DNA from: Salinicola tamaricis
Lineage (GTDB): Bacteria > Pseudomonadota > Gammaproteobacteria > Pseudomonadales > Halomonadaceae
Assembly (NCBI RefSeq): GCF_003006155.1
Contig: NZ_CP023559.1
Span: 3,224,001-3,288,000 of the forward strand
DNA length: 64,000 nucleotides
Direction of reading: 5' to 3'
The translations under genes were made by a program, and so were the position numbers. Shown here piece by piece: positions 19,329 to 28,400 of this stretch (position 1 is its first letter; every line of letters begins with the position of its first letter). Under the pieces are notes generated by a model. The model had not been told where the DNA came from. It searched no databases and saw nothing but the letters and a program-made list of their open reading frames with translations.

Positions 19329-19939
19329 TGACACTCACCTGGCTCGACTACGCCTTCCTGCTGGTATTGACGATCTCGATGCTGGCAGGTTTCATGCGTG
19401 GCCTGATCCGTGAGGCGCTGGGCCTGGGGGCGTGGATCGTCGCACTGCTCGCAGCGCGGGTCTTCGCGAAGCCGCTGGGGGAGATGCTCGAACCCTACAT
19501 CTCTCACCCGGACGCGCGCCTGGTCCTCGGCTTCGTCCTGGTGATCTTCGTCGTGGTGATGGTGTGCGGCTTCGTCATCCGCCTGCTCAATGCGGCGGTC
19601 GAGTGGGTCGGGATGGGGTTTTTCAACCGGGTCGCCGGCGCCTGCTTCGGCCTGGCCCGGGGGGCGGCGATCCTGGTGATCGCCACCGTGGTGATCGGGC
19701 TGACGCCGCTGGCTCAGCTGAGCGCCTGGCAGCAGGCCCAGCTGCGCCCCGCCTTCGAGTCGCTGCGGGCCTGGGCGGTAGTCCAGCTCGAGGACTGGAA
19801 CGTGGACGCATCGCAGGCGGAGGACGCCATGCGGCGTCTGCCGTTGACGCTGCCGGGTACGATGAATTCGACAGTCGAGCAGAGCGGCCGCGCCGCGCCA
19901 CCCCCGGGTGGCGCGCCGGCTGCGCAACCGGCGCCCTGA
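19328..19939 (+). CDS. cvpA: CvpA family membrane protein
   Basis: CvpA was named for colicin V production; in gut bacteria it protects the envelope from bile salts. The frame is intact at 203 aa with four predicted helices: WLDYAFLLVLTISMLAGFMR, EALGLGAWIVALLAARVF, LVLGFVLVIFVVVMVCGFVI and the GMGFFNRVAGACFGLARGAA region. The tail is Pro/Ala-rich. The TGATG overlap with dedD suggests translational coupling. It lies 28 bp before purF, the usual arrangement. Confidence 0.9.
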   Translation: MTLTWLDYAFLLVLTISMLAGFMRGLIREALGLGAWIVALLAARVFAKPLGEMLEPYISHPDARLVLGFVLVIFVVVMVCGFVIRLLNAAVEWVGMGFFNRVAGACFGLARGAAILVIATVVIGLTPLAQLSAWQQAQLRPAFESLRAWAVVQLEDWNVDASQAEDAMRRLPLTLPGTMNSTVEQSGRAAPPPGGAPAAQPAP

Positions 19940-19967
19940 GGGGCGCAATCAAGCGAGGTAAGGCGGC

Positions 19968-21497
19968 ATGTGCGGTATCGTGGGCCTCATGGCCAATGAA
20001 GCGGTCAATCAGTCGATCTATGACGCGCTGACGGTTTTACAACACCGCGGACAGGACGCCGCCGGCATGATGACCTGGGATGACGGTCGGTTTCTGCTGC
20101 GCAAGAACAACGGGCTGGTGCGGGATGTCTTCCACACCCGCCACATGAAGCGTCTCCAGGGCAACCTGGGGATCGGCCACGTGCGCTACCCCACGGCGGG
20201 CTCGGCGAGCGAGGCGGAGTCGCAGCCGTTCTACGTCAACTCGCCCTACGGCATCACCCTGGCGCACAATGGCAACCTGACCAATTCCGACCAGCTCAAG
20301 CAGGAGCTGTTCTCCTCCGATCTGCGCCACATCAACACTAGCTCCGACTCGGAGGTGCTGCTCAACGTGTTTGCCCACGAGCTGGGCAAGCAGGGGCTCT
20401 ACCTCACCCCCGAGGACATCTTCGATGCGGTGCGCCGGGTGCATCGGCGCTGCCGCGGCGGCTACGCCGCGGTCGCCATCATCAGTGGCTTCGGACTGGT
20501 CGCCTTCCGTGACCCCCACGGCATCCGCCCGGTGGTCTACGGCACTCGCGAGGGCGTCGACGCCGAGGGGCGCCCGGGCCAGGAGGTGATGATCGCCTCC
20601 GAGTCGGTGGCGCTCGATGTCAGCGGCTTCGAGCTGGTGCGCGATCTGGCCCCGGGCGAGGCGATCTTCGTCGACATGCACAAGAATGTGCACACTCAGC
20701 AGTGCGCCGATCGACCCCAGCTGACCTCGTGCATCTTCGAGCACGTCTACCTGGCGCGCCCGGATTCGAAGCTCGACGGTGCCTACGTCTACGGCACCCG
20801 CATGCAGATGGGGCGCAAGCTCGGCGACCGCATCCAGCGCGAATGGCCGCAGCACGACATCGACGTAGTGATCCCGATCCCCGATACCTCGCGCACCACC
20901 GCGCTGGAGCTGGCGCAGCACATCGGGGTGACCTTCCGTGAAGGGTTCATGAAGAACCACTACATCGGCCGTACCTTCATCATGCCGGGGCAGACCCAGC
21001 GCAAGAAGTCGGTGCGCCAGAAGCTCAACGCCATCGGCAGCGAGTTCGCCGGCAAGAACGTGCTGCTGGTGGACGACTCGATCGTGCGCGGCACCACCTG
21101 CAAGCAGATCATCCAGATGGCCCGGGACGCCGGCGCCAACAAGGTCTACTTCGCCTCTGCTGCTCCCGCCGTGCGTTACCCCAACGTCTACGGCATCGAC
21201 ATGCCGGTGGCCTCCGAGCTGATCGCCCATGGCCGCAGCGACGCCGAGGTGGGTGAGCTGATCGGCGCCGATCGTCTGATCTATCAGGATCTGGAGGATC
21301 TCAAGGCGGCCTGCCGCGAGGTCAACCCGGCCCTCGACGACTTCGACTGCTCGGTGTTCGATGGCAGCTACGTCACCGGCGATATCGACGAAGCCTATCT
21401 CGCCGCGCTCGAGGCCGCTCGCAGCGATGCGGCCAAAGAGGGGCGCGAGCGGGTCAATGCCGTGGTCGACCTGCACAATGACAGCTCGGACGACTGA
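19968..21497 (+). CDS. purF: Amidophosphoribosyltransferase
   Basis: PurF makes 5-phosphoribosylamine from PRPP and glutamine, the first step of purine synthesis. The frame is intact at 509 aa. The N-terminal nucleophile is Cys2 in [12 protein letters not shown], exposed after Met removal. Glutaminase features include [19 protein letters not shown] and [20 protein letters not shown]. The PRPP loop is [40 protein letters not shown] is also typical. A good ribosome site (GGTAAGG) precedes the start. Confidence 0.97.
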   Translation: MCGIVGLMANEAVNQSIYDALTVLQHRGQDAAGMMTWDDGRFLLRKNNGLVRDVFHTRHMKRLQGNLGIGHVRYPTAGSASEAESQPFYVNSPYGITLAHNGNLTNSDQLKQELFSSDLRHINTSSDSEVLLNVFAHELGKQGLYLTPEDIFDAVRRVHRRCRGGYAAVAIISGFGLVAFRDPHGIRPVVYGTREGVDAEGRPGQEVMIASESVALDVSGFELVRDLAPGEAIFVDMHKNVHTQQCADRPQLTSCIFEHVYLARPDSKLDGAYVYGTRMQMGRKLGDRIQREWPQHDIDVVIPIPDTSRTTALELAQHIGVTFREGFMKNHYIGRTFIMPGQTQRKKSVRQKLNAIGSEFAGKNVLLVDDSIVRGTTCKQIIQMARDAGANKVYFASAAPAVRYPNVYGIDMPVASELIAHGRSDAEVGELIGADRLIYQDLEDLKAACREVNPALDDFDCSVFDGSYVTGDIDEAYLAALEAARSDAAKEGRERVNAVVDLHNDSSDD

Positions 21498-21566
21498 GCC
21501 GGTGCGCCTCGCCGCCGGCGGGGCCGCCTCAGTCTGGACCTAGACGATATTCAGGAGTGTACCCGC

Positions 21567-22765
21567 ATGCCCCTAGATGACGACCCAGACGACGATCTCT
21601 CGCTCGGTCTCGAGACCCTGGCGATCCGTGCCGGCCATGAGCGCACCCATGAGCAGGAGCACGGCGAGCCGATCTTCCCCACCTCGAGCTTCGTCTATGG
21701 CAGCGCCGCCGAGGCCGCGCGCAAGTTCAAGGGCGAGGAGCCGGGCAACGTCTACTCGCGCTTCACCAACCCCACCGTGCGCAACTTCGAGCAGCGCCTG
21801 GCGGCGCTCGAGGGCGGTGAGCGCTGTGTCGCCACCAGCTCGGGCATGGCGGCGATCCTCGACCGTGCTGGCGCTGCTGCAGGCCGGTGACGAAGTGATC
21901 GTGTCGCGTTCGGTATTCGGCTCCACCATCGCGCTGTTCGACAAGTATCTGGCCAAGTTCGGCGTGGTGCCGCGCTATGTGGAACTCAACGATCTCGCCG
22001 GCTGGGAAGCGGCGATCACGCCCAAGACCAAGCTGCTGTTCGCCGAGACGCCCTCCAACCCGCAACGAGCTGGTCGATATCGCCGCGCTGGCGGAACTGG
22101 CCCACCGCCACGGCGCCTGGCTGGCGATCGACAACTGCTTCCTGACCCCGGCACTGCAGCGCCCGCTGGCGCTGGGCGCCGACCTGGTGATCCACTCGGC
22201 GACCAAGTATCTCGATGGGCAGGGGCGGGCGATCGGCGGCGCCGTGGTCGGCCGCGATCAGGAGCTGGAGCAGCTGTTCGGCGTGGTGCGCACCTGCGGC
22301 CCCTGCATGAGTCCATTCAATGCCTGGATCTTCCTCAAGGGGCTGGAGACGCTGAGCCTGCGCATGCACGCGCACAGCCGCAATGCCCAGGCCCTGGCCG
22401 AGTGGCTGGAGCAGCAGCCGGCGGTGGCGCGGGTCCACTACAGCGGTCTCGCCAGCCACCCCCAGCACGCCTTGGCCCAGCGTCAGCAGCTCGGCTTCGG
22501 CGCGGTGATGGGGGTCGAGATCGCCGGTGGGCGCGAGGCTGCCTGGCATGTGATCGACCACACCCGGGTGATGTCGATCACCGGCAACCTGGGTGACGTC
22601 AAGACCACCATCACCCACCCGGGGACCACCACCCACGGCCGTCTGAGCGACGCTCAGCGCGCCTCGGCGGGGATCAGCGATGGTCTGATCCGCCTGGCGG
22701 TAGGGCTGGAGACGCTGGAGGATCTACAGGCGGATCTGGCCCGGGGCCTCGATACCCTCATGTGA
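21567..22765 (+). CDS. metZ: O-succinylhomoserine sulfhydrylase (frameshifted)
   Basis: MetZ is a PLP enzyme that makes homocysteine directly from O-succinylhomoserine and sulfide. The N-terminal part reads LGLETLAIRAGHERTHEQEH and EPIFPTSSFVYGSAAEAA, the middle VIVSRSVFGSTIALFDKYLA. The PLP Lys is in LVIHSATKYLDGQGRAIGG. The end has MSITGNLGDVKTTITHPGTT. Frame changes near 21865 and 22068 are sequence errors. Repaired length is about 399 aa, as in Pseudomonas MetZ. Position after purF, as in Pseudomonas, supports MetZ over MetB or MetY. Confidence 0.9.
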
Positions 22766-22786
22766 AGTATCTGGCTCGGTTGACCG

Positions 22787-22812
22787 AAAAGCCCGCTCAG
22801 GCGGGCTTTTTC
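22787..22812 (+). terminator. Rho-independent terminator after metZ
   Basis: AAAAGCCCGC and GCGGGCTTTT flank the loop TCAG, followed by further T. It lies 22 bp after the metZ stop and closes the purF-metZ unit. Confidence 0.9.
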
Positions 22813-22916
22813 GTCTCTATTATTTCCTTTTCGTCACTAATCGATTTCCACCACCCTGGCTGTCGCCGCCGTCCGTTATCCGTATGCTGAGGTGAAACGG
22901 GAGCAGGGGCAGGGTG

Positions 22917-23473
22917 ATGTGGCGCAATTCTCACAGCGGCTGGGGCAGGATCAGCATCGCGCTGCACTGGTTGAGCGCGCTGGCGGTGTTCGGCCTGTTC
23001 GCGCTGGGCTGGTGGATGACCGGCCTGGGCTACTATGACACCTGGTACCATCTGGCGCCTTGGTGGCACAAGTCGATCGGTATCCTGCTGCTGGCGGCGA
23101 GTCTGGCGCGGGTGGCCTGGCGCCTGACCCAGCCCACCCCGCGCGCCCACGGCGGCGCGTTCGAGCGGCGTGCCGCCCATGTCGGCCATGGGCTTCTGTA
23201 TCTGCTAATGTTCGTGGTGCTGTTCTCGGGCTATCTGATCTCCACCGCCGAGGGTCAAGGCATCAGCGGTCTTCGGCTGGTTCAGCGTGCCGGCGCTGGT
23301 CTCGGGGCTGCCGGCCCAGGCGGTGGTGGCGGGTAGCGTGCCACTGGTATGCCGCCTGGGCGCTGGTGATTCTCGCCTGTGGCCCACCCTGGCCGCGCTC
23401 AAGCACCACTGGCTCGACCGTCAGGACACCTTGACCCGAATGTTGACGACGCGGCGCCGCGCGGCGTCGCTGA
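22917..23473 (+). CDS. Cytochrome b561 family diheme membrane protein (frameshifted)
   Basis: Proteins of this family carry electrons, for example from ubiquinol, within the inner membrane. The first helix has a heme His in ISIALHWLSALAVFGLFALG, a second His is in LAPWWHKSIGILLLAASLAR, a third in AAHVGHGLLYLLMFVVLFSG, and a fourth in AALKHHWLDRQDTLTRML. All four expected heme ligands are therefore present. Frame changes fall near 23265, 23335-23380 and 23440. The end at 23473 assumes one lost base after TLTRML; without it the frame runs to 23550 into the next gene. ATG 22917 is preferred over GTG 22914. The yceI neighbour is the classical partner. Confidence 0.8.
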
Positions 23474-23540
23474 GTGTTTCCGAGCGCTGGTCGCCACCGG
23501 TGCTCGCGCCCCCAAGAGCTCAATCCACGAGGAGTTTCGC

Positions 23541-24125
23541 ATGCTGCTGAAGAAGACCGCCCTGGCTGCCCTGGTCGCCGCCGCGCTGCCGCTGACCCAG
23601 GCCCAGGCCGCCGACTACAAGATCGACAGCGAAGGCCAGCACGCCTTCATCCAGTTCAAGATCAGCCACTCGGCTACTCCTATATTCTGGGTGACTTCAA
23701 GCAGTTCAATGTGACTTCAGCTACGACCCGGAGGCGCCCGAGGAGTCCAGCGTTGCGGTCAAGGTCGACGTCGACAGCCTCGACAGCAATCACGCCGAGC
23801 GCGACAAGCACATCCTGAGCGGCGACTTTCCTCGACGCCAGCCAAGTATCCGCAGGCGAGCTTCAAGTCCACCGGCTTCCAGATCGACGATGACGGCGAA
23901 GAGGAGAGATGACCGGGGAGCTGGACCCTGCACGGGGTGACACGCAAGGTGACCTTCGACGTCGATCACATCGGCGGCGGTGACGACCCTTGGGGCGGCT
24001 ATCGCCAGGGCTTCGAGGCGACCACCACGCTCAATCTGGCCGACTTCGATATCGACATGAGCCAGTTCCCGGAGCCGATGCACAGCGTGGATCTCTACGT
24101 GGTACTCGAAGGCATCCGCCAGTAA
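23541..24125 (+). CDS. yceI: YceI-family periplasmic lipid-binding protein (frameshifted)
   Basis: YceI proteins are secreted lipocalin-like barrels that bind isoprenoid chains such as ubiquinone-8. The start at 23541 follows GAGGAG and gives a signal peptide, MLLKKTALAALVAAALPLTQ, cleaved at AQA-ADYKID. Core segments are HAFIQFKISHLGYSYILGDF, KVDVDSLDSNHAERDKHILS, KYPQASFKSTGFQ and WTLHGVTRKVTFDVDHI. Four or more small indels between 23680 and 23925 break the frame; the last 190 bp are clean. The gene follows cytochrome b561, as in many proteobacteria. Confidence 0.85.
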
Positions 24126-24176
24126 TCGATGGCTCGAGACCACCGCGCCGGCGCGCGATGGTTGTTCACTGACGCG

Positions 24177-24206
24177 ACCCCGGCCTGGTGCCGGGGTTGT
24201 GTTTTT
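24177..24206 (+). terminator. Terminator after yceI
   Basis: ACCCCGGC and GCCGGGGT form a stem of 8 bp with a 5-base loop, followed by TGTGTTTTT. It lies 52 bp after yceI and 39 bp before the end of the convergent gene. Confidence 0.8.
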
Positions 24207-24247
24207 GTGCGGCATCCTTCGGGGATGTCGGCGCGGGCGTGATCGGG

Positions 24248-25369
24248 TCAGGCGTCGTCCAGGTAGCGCGCCACCTCGCGGCGGTCGCGGCGATGCTTGA
24301 GCCGGCGCACCCAGCGCCCGCGGCACCACAGTGAGCCGCGCCAGGCGATATCGCGCAGATCGCCCAGATTGAGCGCCTTCCAGTGGCGATCGTGGGTCGT
24401 GGCCGGGGTGGGGGCATCGCCCAGCGCCAGTAGCGCTGAGAGCAGGCCGGCGGCACGCTCACGGGTGGCGCGACGGGTGGGTTCGCCGGGGGCGCTGGGT
24501 TGGTTGACGAACACCCGCGGATCTTCGCGGCAGCGCTGGCGCGGGTCCACCTCGACCCGCCCCTGGGCATCATGGGCCAATCCGAAGATGTCGAAAGCCG
24601 GCGGTGGGCGCAGCGCTTCGACCACCAGCAGCAGGTCGGCGTCGACGGCGGTACCGTCGTCGAGGATCAGGCTGTCGCGCTCGTAGCGCGCCGCCGTCGC
24701 CACCAGCTCGAGGCGCAGGCCACGCCGCTGCAGGCGCCGGGTCAGCCAGCGGTTGGCGCGGCCGCAGGCGTCGGGCAGCGGCTGGCGCTCGTTGCCGATC
24801 AGCGCCACCGGCAGCGGACGGCCGTAGCGTTCCCCTAGCGCCAGCAGGTTTGCCGCCAGCTCCACCCCCAGGGCGCCACCGCCCAGCACCGCGACATTGG
24901 ACAGGCGTCGGGCGGGGTCAGCCAGTTCGCTCTCGAGCTGCTGGCGCAGCGCCCACAGGGAATCGGCGCTGGCGCCGTAGACGCCCTGGGCGGTGTAGAA
25001 GCCAGGGATGGCCTGGGCGTCGACCACCGCTGGCAGATCGATCGACAGCCAGTCGTAGTCGAGGCGCTGGCCGTCATCCAGGGTCACACGGCGGTTGCCG
25101 CGGTCGGCGGCGACCACGCTGGCGGTCACATGGGTGGCGCCGTGGGCGGCGATGCGTGACGCGGGCAGATGCACGTCGTCGAGCTGCCACTCGCCGCCGA
25201 GCATGCCGCCGAGCCAGTCGGCGAAAGCGAACGGCTGCGGTGTGATCAGGGTGACGTCGATACCCGCCTGGGCCAGCTCGCGCGCGTGGCTGGCGACATG
25301 CAGATGGGCATCGCCGTTGCCGACGAGAAGCAGCTGCTGACGAGGAGAGGGGGGCGTGGCGTCTGACAT
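24248..25369 (-). CDS. FAD-dependent pyridine nucleotide-disulfide-type oxidoreductase
   Basis: Intact gene of 373 aa from ATG 25369. The N-terminal dinucleotide fold begins QLLLVGNGDAHLHVASHARE, close to the GGGHxH start of the type II NADH dehydrogenase-like proteins often fused to SelD. The second Rossmann fold is NVAVLGGGALGVELAANLLA, and the FAD-region motif is AVDADLLLVVEA followed by PRVFVNQPSAPGE. It lacks the redox CxxxxC pair of glutathione reductases and the C-terminal membrane anchor of classical Ndh. Substrate is unknown; NAD(P)H:quinone-type activity is inference. It diverges from the dkgB-like gene over 126 bp. Confidence 0.75.
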   Translation of the reverse strand: MSDATPPSPRQQLLLVGNGDAHLHVASHARELAQAGIDVTLITPQPFAFADWLGGMLGGEWQLDDVHLPASRIAAHGATHVTASVVAADRGNRRVTLDDGQRLDYDWLSIDLPAVVDAQAIPGFYTAQGVYGASADSLWALRQQLESELADPARRLSNVAVLGGGALGVELAANLLALGERYGRPLPVALIGNERQPLPDACGRANRWLTRRLQRRGLRLELVATAARYERDSLILDDGTAVDADLLLVVEALRPPPAFDIFGLAHDAQGRVEVDPRQRCREDPRVFVNQPSAPGEPTRRATRERAAGLLSALLALGDAPTPATTHDRHWKALNLGDLRDIAWRGSLWCRGRWVRRLKHRRDRREVARYLDDA

Positions 25370-25495
25370 GCCTCGATCCGGGCAGAAAACCGAACTTGAG
25401 TCTAGCATGGACAGGCACGGTGCCCGAATGCGGGCGAGGCGGGCACCGCCTTTCGAAGGTTTTTTCACCCCCCGCACGATTCGAGGAGCAGCTTC

Positions 25496-26308
25496 ATGTC
25501 ACGTCATCTTCTGCCGCAGCCGGGTCTGGGTACCTATCGTCTCAAGGAGCGGGCGGTCATCGACTCGGTGACCTCGGCGCTCGACCTCGGTTACCGCCAC
25601 CTCGATAGCGCCCAGATGTACGGTAACGAGCCCGCGGTGGGCAAGGCGGTGCGCCAGAGCGGCATCCCCCGCGACGAGCTCTTTATTACCACCAAGATCT
25701 GGTGGGATCAGCTCGAGCCGGCGGCGCTCACCGCCAGCCTGGAACAGAGTCTCGACGCGTTTGGCCTCGAGCAGGTCGATCTCGCCCTGATCCACTGGCC
25801 CTCGCCCAACGACGAGGTGCCCATGGCCGACTATCTGGGGGCGCTCGACGCCTGCCGCCAGCGCGGCCTGACCCGGCATATCGGCGTTTCCAACTTCACC
25901 ATCGCGCAGATCGACCAGGCGCTGGCGCTGCCCGGTGGCGAGCATCTGGTGACCAACCAGATCGAGGTCCATCCCTTCCTGGCCAACCGTGCGCTGGTCG
26001 AGCACTGCCAGGCCAAGGGGCTCGAGGTGACCGCCTACATGCCGCTGGCGGTGGGGCGGGTGATGGAGGATGCGGTACTCAAGCGCATTGCCGAGCATCA
26101 CGCAGTGACCCCGGCGCAGATCGCGCTGGCCTGGGTCGCCGCCCGCGATATCATCGTCATACCGTCGTCGACCAAGCCGGAACACCAGAAGGCCAATCTC
26201 GAAGCGCTGGAGATTCGCTTGAGCGACGCCGAGATCGCCGAGATCGATGGGCTCGACCGCGGCGAGCGTATCGCCGATCCTGATTTTGCCCCGACCTGGG
26301 ACGAGTAA
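25496..26308 (+). CDS. dkgB: Aldo/keto reductase, DkgB-like
   Basis: Intact, 270 aa; E. coli DkgB (2,5-diketo-D-gluconate reductase B, also a methylglyoxal reductase) is 267 aa. The catalytic tetrad is visible as Asp in YRHLDSAQMYGNE with Tyr, Lys in LFITTKIW, and His in LALIHWPSPND. The NADPH-binding end is IPSSTKPEHQKANLEAL. The short GLGTYRLKERAVIDSV start also fits DkgB. The substrate in this organism is not known. Confidence 0.85.
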   Translation: MSRHLLPQPGLGTYRLKERAVIDSVTSALDLGYRHLDSAQMYGNEPAVGKAVRQSGIPRDELFITTKIWWDQLEPAALTASLEQSLDAFGLEQVDLALIHWPSPNDEVPMADYLGALDACRQRGLTRHIGVSNFTIAQIDQALALPGGEHLVTNQIEVHPFLANRALVEHCQAKGLEVTAYMPLAVGRVMEDAVLKRIAEHHAVTPAQIALAWVAARDIIVIPSSTKPEHQKANLEALEIRLSDAEIAEIDGLDRGERIADPDFAPTWDE

Positions 26309-26326
26309 GTTCACCTTGGACAGCGA

Positions 26327-26356
26327 CACCCCTCCGGGCCGCTGGGCCCGAGGGTG
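26327..26356 (+). terminator. Hairpin after the dkgB-like gene
   Basis: CACCCCTCCGGGCC and GGGCCCGAGGGTG form an imperfect GC-rich stem 19 bp after the stop. A T7 run follows only 12 bases later (about 26369), so it is a weak candidate. Confidence 0.45.
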
Positions 26357-26420
26357 ACGCTGCGCGAATTTTTTTGCCCGGCAGCGGTCTCAAGAGGACA
26401 TCGTCTTGAGAGGATCTGCC

Positions 26421-26870
26421 ATGCGTTCTTGGACACGTCCCTGGGCCCTGGGTCTGGGTATCGGCTTGCTCGCCGCGGGCAGTGCGCTGCCGGCTTTGGC
26501 GCAAACGGCCGACAGCGCCGCAGGCGGCGATGAGTCGAGCCTGAGAGTGAAGGCTGATAGCGGCCAGCCGCAGCCGCCGGCCAACGCCTCCCAGGTCGAC
26601 CGTGAGTCGATCGAGAAGTCCGGCGGGGTGGGGCGCGACAACGCCGCCTTCACCGACGGTGGTGCCCAGACGCCGGTGGATCAGCGCCCCAACGCGCTGA
26701 GCTTCGACCAGCTCGACGTCAACGGCGATGGGGTCATCGACCGTGACGAAGCGGTCAGCGCCAATCAGCAGGCGCTGTTCGAGCGGCTTGCCGACCCCGA
26801 GGCGGGCGGCATTACCCATCAGCGTTTCCGCGAAGCGATGGGTTCGGACACCCTCGCGCCCACCGATTGA
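26421..26870 (+). CDS. Small exported EF-hand calcium-binding protein
   Basis: Intact, 149 aa from ATG 26421, which follows GAGAGGA; an in-frame TTG at 26406 is less likely. A signal peptide (MRSWTRPWALGLGIGLLAAG) should be cut after ALPALAQ. A 40-residue polar region follows. One canonical EF-hand loop, DVNGDGVIDRDE, lies in SFDQLDVNGDGVIDRDEAVS with acidic residues at positions 1, 5, 9 and 12 and Asn at position 3. A weaker second half-site may be ADPEAGGITHQRFREAM. Periplasmic location and Ca2+ binding are inferred; the role is unknown. Confidence 0.8.
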   Translation: MRSWTRPWALGLGIGLLAAGSALPALAQTADSAAGGDESSLRVKADSGQPQPPANASQVDRESIEKSGGVGRDNAAFTDGGAQTPVDQRPNALSFDQLDVNGDGVIDRDEAVSANQQALFERLADPEAGGITHQRFREAMGSDTLAPTD

Positions 26871-26923
26871 CCCGGCGCGCGCTTGCCGTAGCGAACTTTT
26901 CGTACCGGGCTTTTCGTGCCGAC

Positions 26924-26962
26924 AACGCAGAACGCCCGGCCAGTGGCCGGGCGTTCTGCGTT
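26924..26962. terminator. Perfect 19-bp bidirectional terminator hairpin
   Basis: AACGCAGAACGCCCGGCCA and its exact complement TGGCCGGGCGTTCTGCGTT enclose a single G. It lies between the convergent EF-hand gene and the aminotransferase and can serve both. Confidence 0.85.
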
Positions 26963-26997
26963 GGTGCGCTCTCGGTGCCGTTGCTATCTCGGCCCCG

Positions 26998-28188
26998 TCA
27001 GTCGACCACGGCGGCGATCGCCTTGGCCACGTAGGGCAGGTTCTCGCTGGTGAAGCCGGCCACGTTGGCGCGGCCGGAGCCGACCATGTAGATGCTGAAC
27101 TCGTCGCGCAGGCGCTTGACCTGCTCGGCGCTCAACCCGGTGTAGGAGAACATGCCGCGCTGAGCGGCGACGTGGGCGAAGCGCTGATCGAGGCCGTAGG
27201 GCGCAAGTGCGGCGACCAGGTCGCTGCGCAGACCGTTGATGCGGTCGCACATCTCGGTCAGCTCCTCGCGCCACACCCGTGCCAGCTCCGCCGATTCGAG
27301 GATCTCGGTGACGATGGCCGCGCCGTGGGAGGGCGGGTTGGAGTAGTTCTCGCGCGCCACGATCGCCATCTGCGAGCGCACGTTCTGCATCTGTTCGGCA
27401 TTCTTGGCGATCACGATCAGGCAGCCGGTACGTTCGCGGTAGAGGCCGAAGTTCTTCGAGCAGGAGCTGGTGATCAGCACCTCGTCGAGGTTCTCGGCCA
27501 TCAGTCGCACGCCGTAGGCGTCCGCTTCCAGTCCCTCGCCGAAGCCCTGGTAGGCGAAGTCCACCAGCGGCAGCAGGCCGCGCGACTTGACCACTTCCAG
27601 CACCTGTTGCCACTGCTCGCGGTCGAGATCGAAGCCCGACGGATTGTGACAGCAGGCGTGCAGCAGCACCACGTCACCCTGCGGTACTTCCTTGAGCGTC
27701 GCCAGCATGGCGTCGAAGTCGAGGCGGTTGTCGGCGCTGACGTAGGGGTACTTGCGCATCTCGATGCCGGCGGCGTCGAAGATGCCCAGATGGTTGGGCC
27801 AGGTGGGGTCGGAGAGCCAGATGCGCTTGCCCGGCAGGTTCGACTTGATGAAGTCCGCCGCCAGCCGCAGCGCGCCGGTGCCGCCCGGTGACTGGGTGGC
27901 GCTGGCACGATCGGCCGCCAGCACGGGGGAGTCGGCGCCCAGCACCAGTGGCAGCAGCACCTTGCCGTAGCGCGGATCGCCGTGCGAGCCGATATAGCTC
28001 TTGGTCTGCTCGTGCTCCAGCAGATACGCCTCGGCCTGCTTCACGGCGCGCATGATCGGCGTATGGCCGTGGGCATCGCGATAGACGCCGACGCCGAGAT
28101 CGACCTTCTGCGGATTGCTATCCTGGTTGTAGGCTTCGATCAACCCGAGAATGGCATCCCCGGGAACGCGCTCGATCTTCTCAAACAT
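26998..28188 (-). CDS. Aspartate/aromatic amino acid aminotransferase (class I)
   Basis: Intact, 396 aa. This PLP enzyme exchanges amino groups between aspartate (or an aromatic amino acid) and 2-oxoglutarate. The N-terminus MFEKIERVPGDAILGLIEAY and LGVGVYRDAHGHTPIMRAVK are diagnostic of the AspC/TyrB subgroup. The PLP Lys is in LITSSCSKNFGLYRERTGCL, the Asn/Asp pair in HACCHNPSGFDL and LLPLVDFAYQGFGEGLE, and the phosphate Arg is in GLYRERTG. AspC and TyrB cannot be told apart here. The start follows GAGG at about 10 nt. Confidence 0.88.
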   Translation of the reverse strand: MFEKIERVPGDAILGLIEAYNQDSNPQKVDLGVGVYRDAHGHTPIMRAVKQAEAYLLEHEQTKSYIGSHGDPRYGKVLLPLVLGADSPVLAADRASATQSPGGTGALRLAADFIKSNLPGKRIWLSDPTWPNHLGIFDAAGIEMRKYPYVSADNRLDFDAMLATLKEVPQGDVVLLHACCHNPSGFDLDREQWQQVLEVVKSRGLLPLVDFAYQGFGEGLEADAYGVRLMAENLDEVLITSSCSKNFGLYRERTGCLIVIAKNAEQMQNVRSQMAIVARENYSNPPSHGAAIVTEILESAELARVWREELTEMCDRINGLRSDLVAALAPYGLDQRFAHVAAQRGMFSYTGLSAEQVKRLRDEFSIYMVGSGRANVAGFTSENLPYVAKAIAAVVD

Positions 28189-28400
28189 TGGCGTGCACTA
28201 CCTCGTCGATTCTGGCGGCCATGGTGGTAGACCGGTGGCGTCACCGGCCTGGCGTGTCGTACAAATTCCGGTATGGTTCGGCGACCTCGCGGGGCGCCCG
28301 GTTTCATGATGCCACCGCGCCTGCGCCCGCGCCACTCGCTGGCGCCGCCGCGAGACTCGCAGCCGCCGCTGCCGGCAAGGCGTCGAGCGGCGAGCTCGGC

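Noticed and set aside
20037..21476. Long minus-strand open frame opposite purF
   Set aside because: purF is intact and highly conserved on the other strand; the antisense product is His/Val/Asp-rich and unlike any family.
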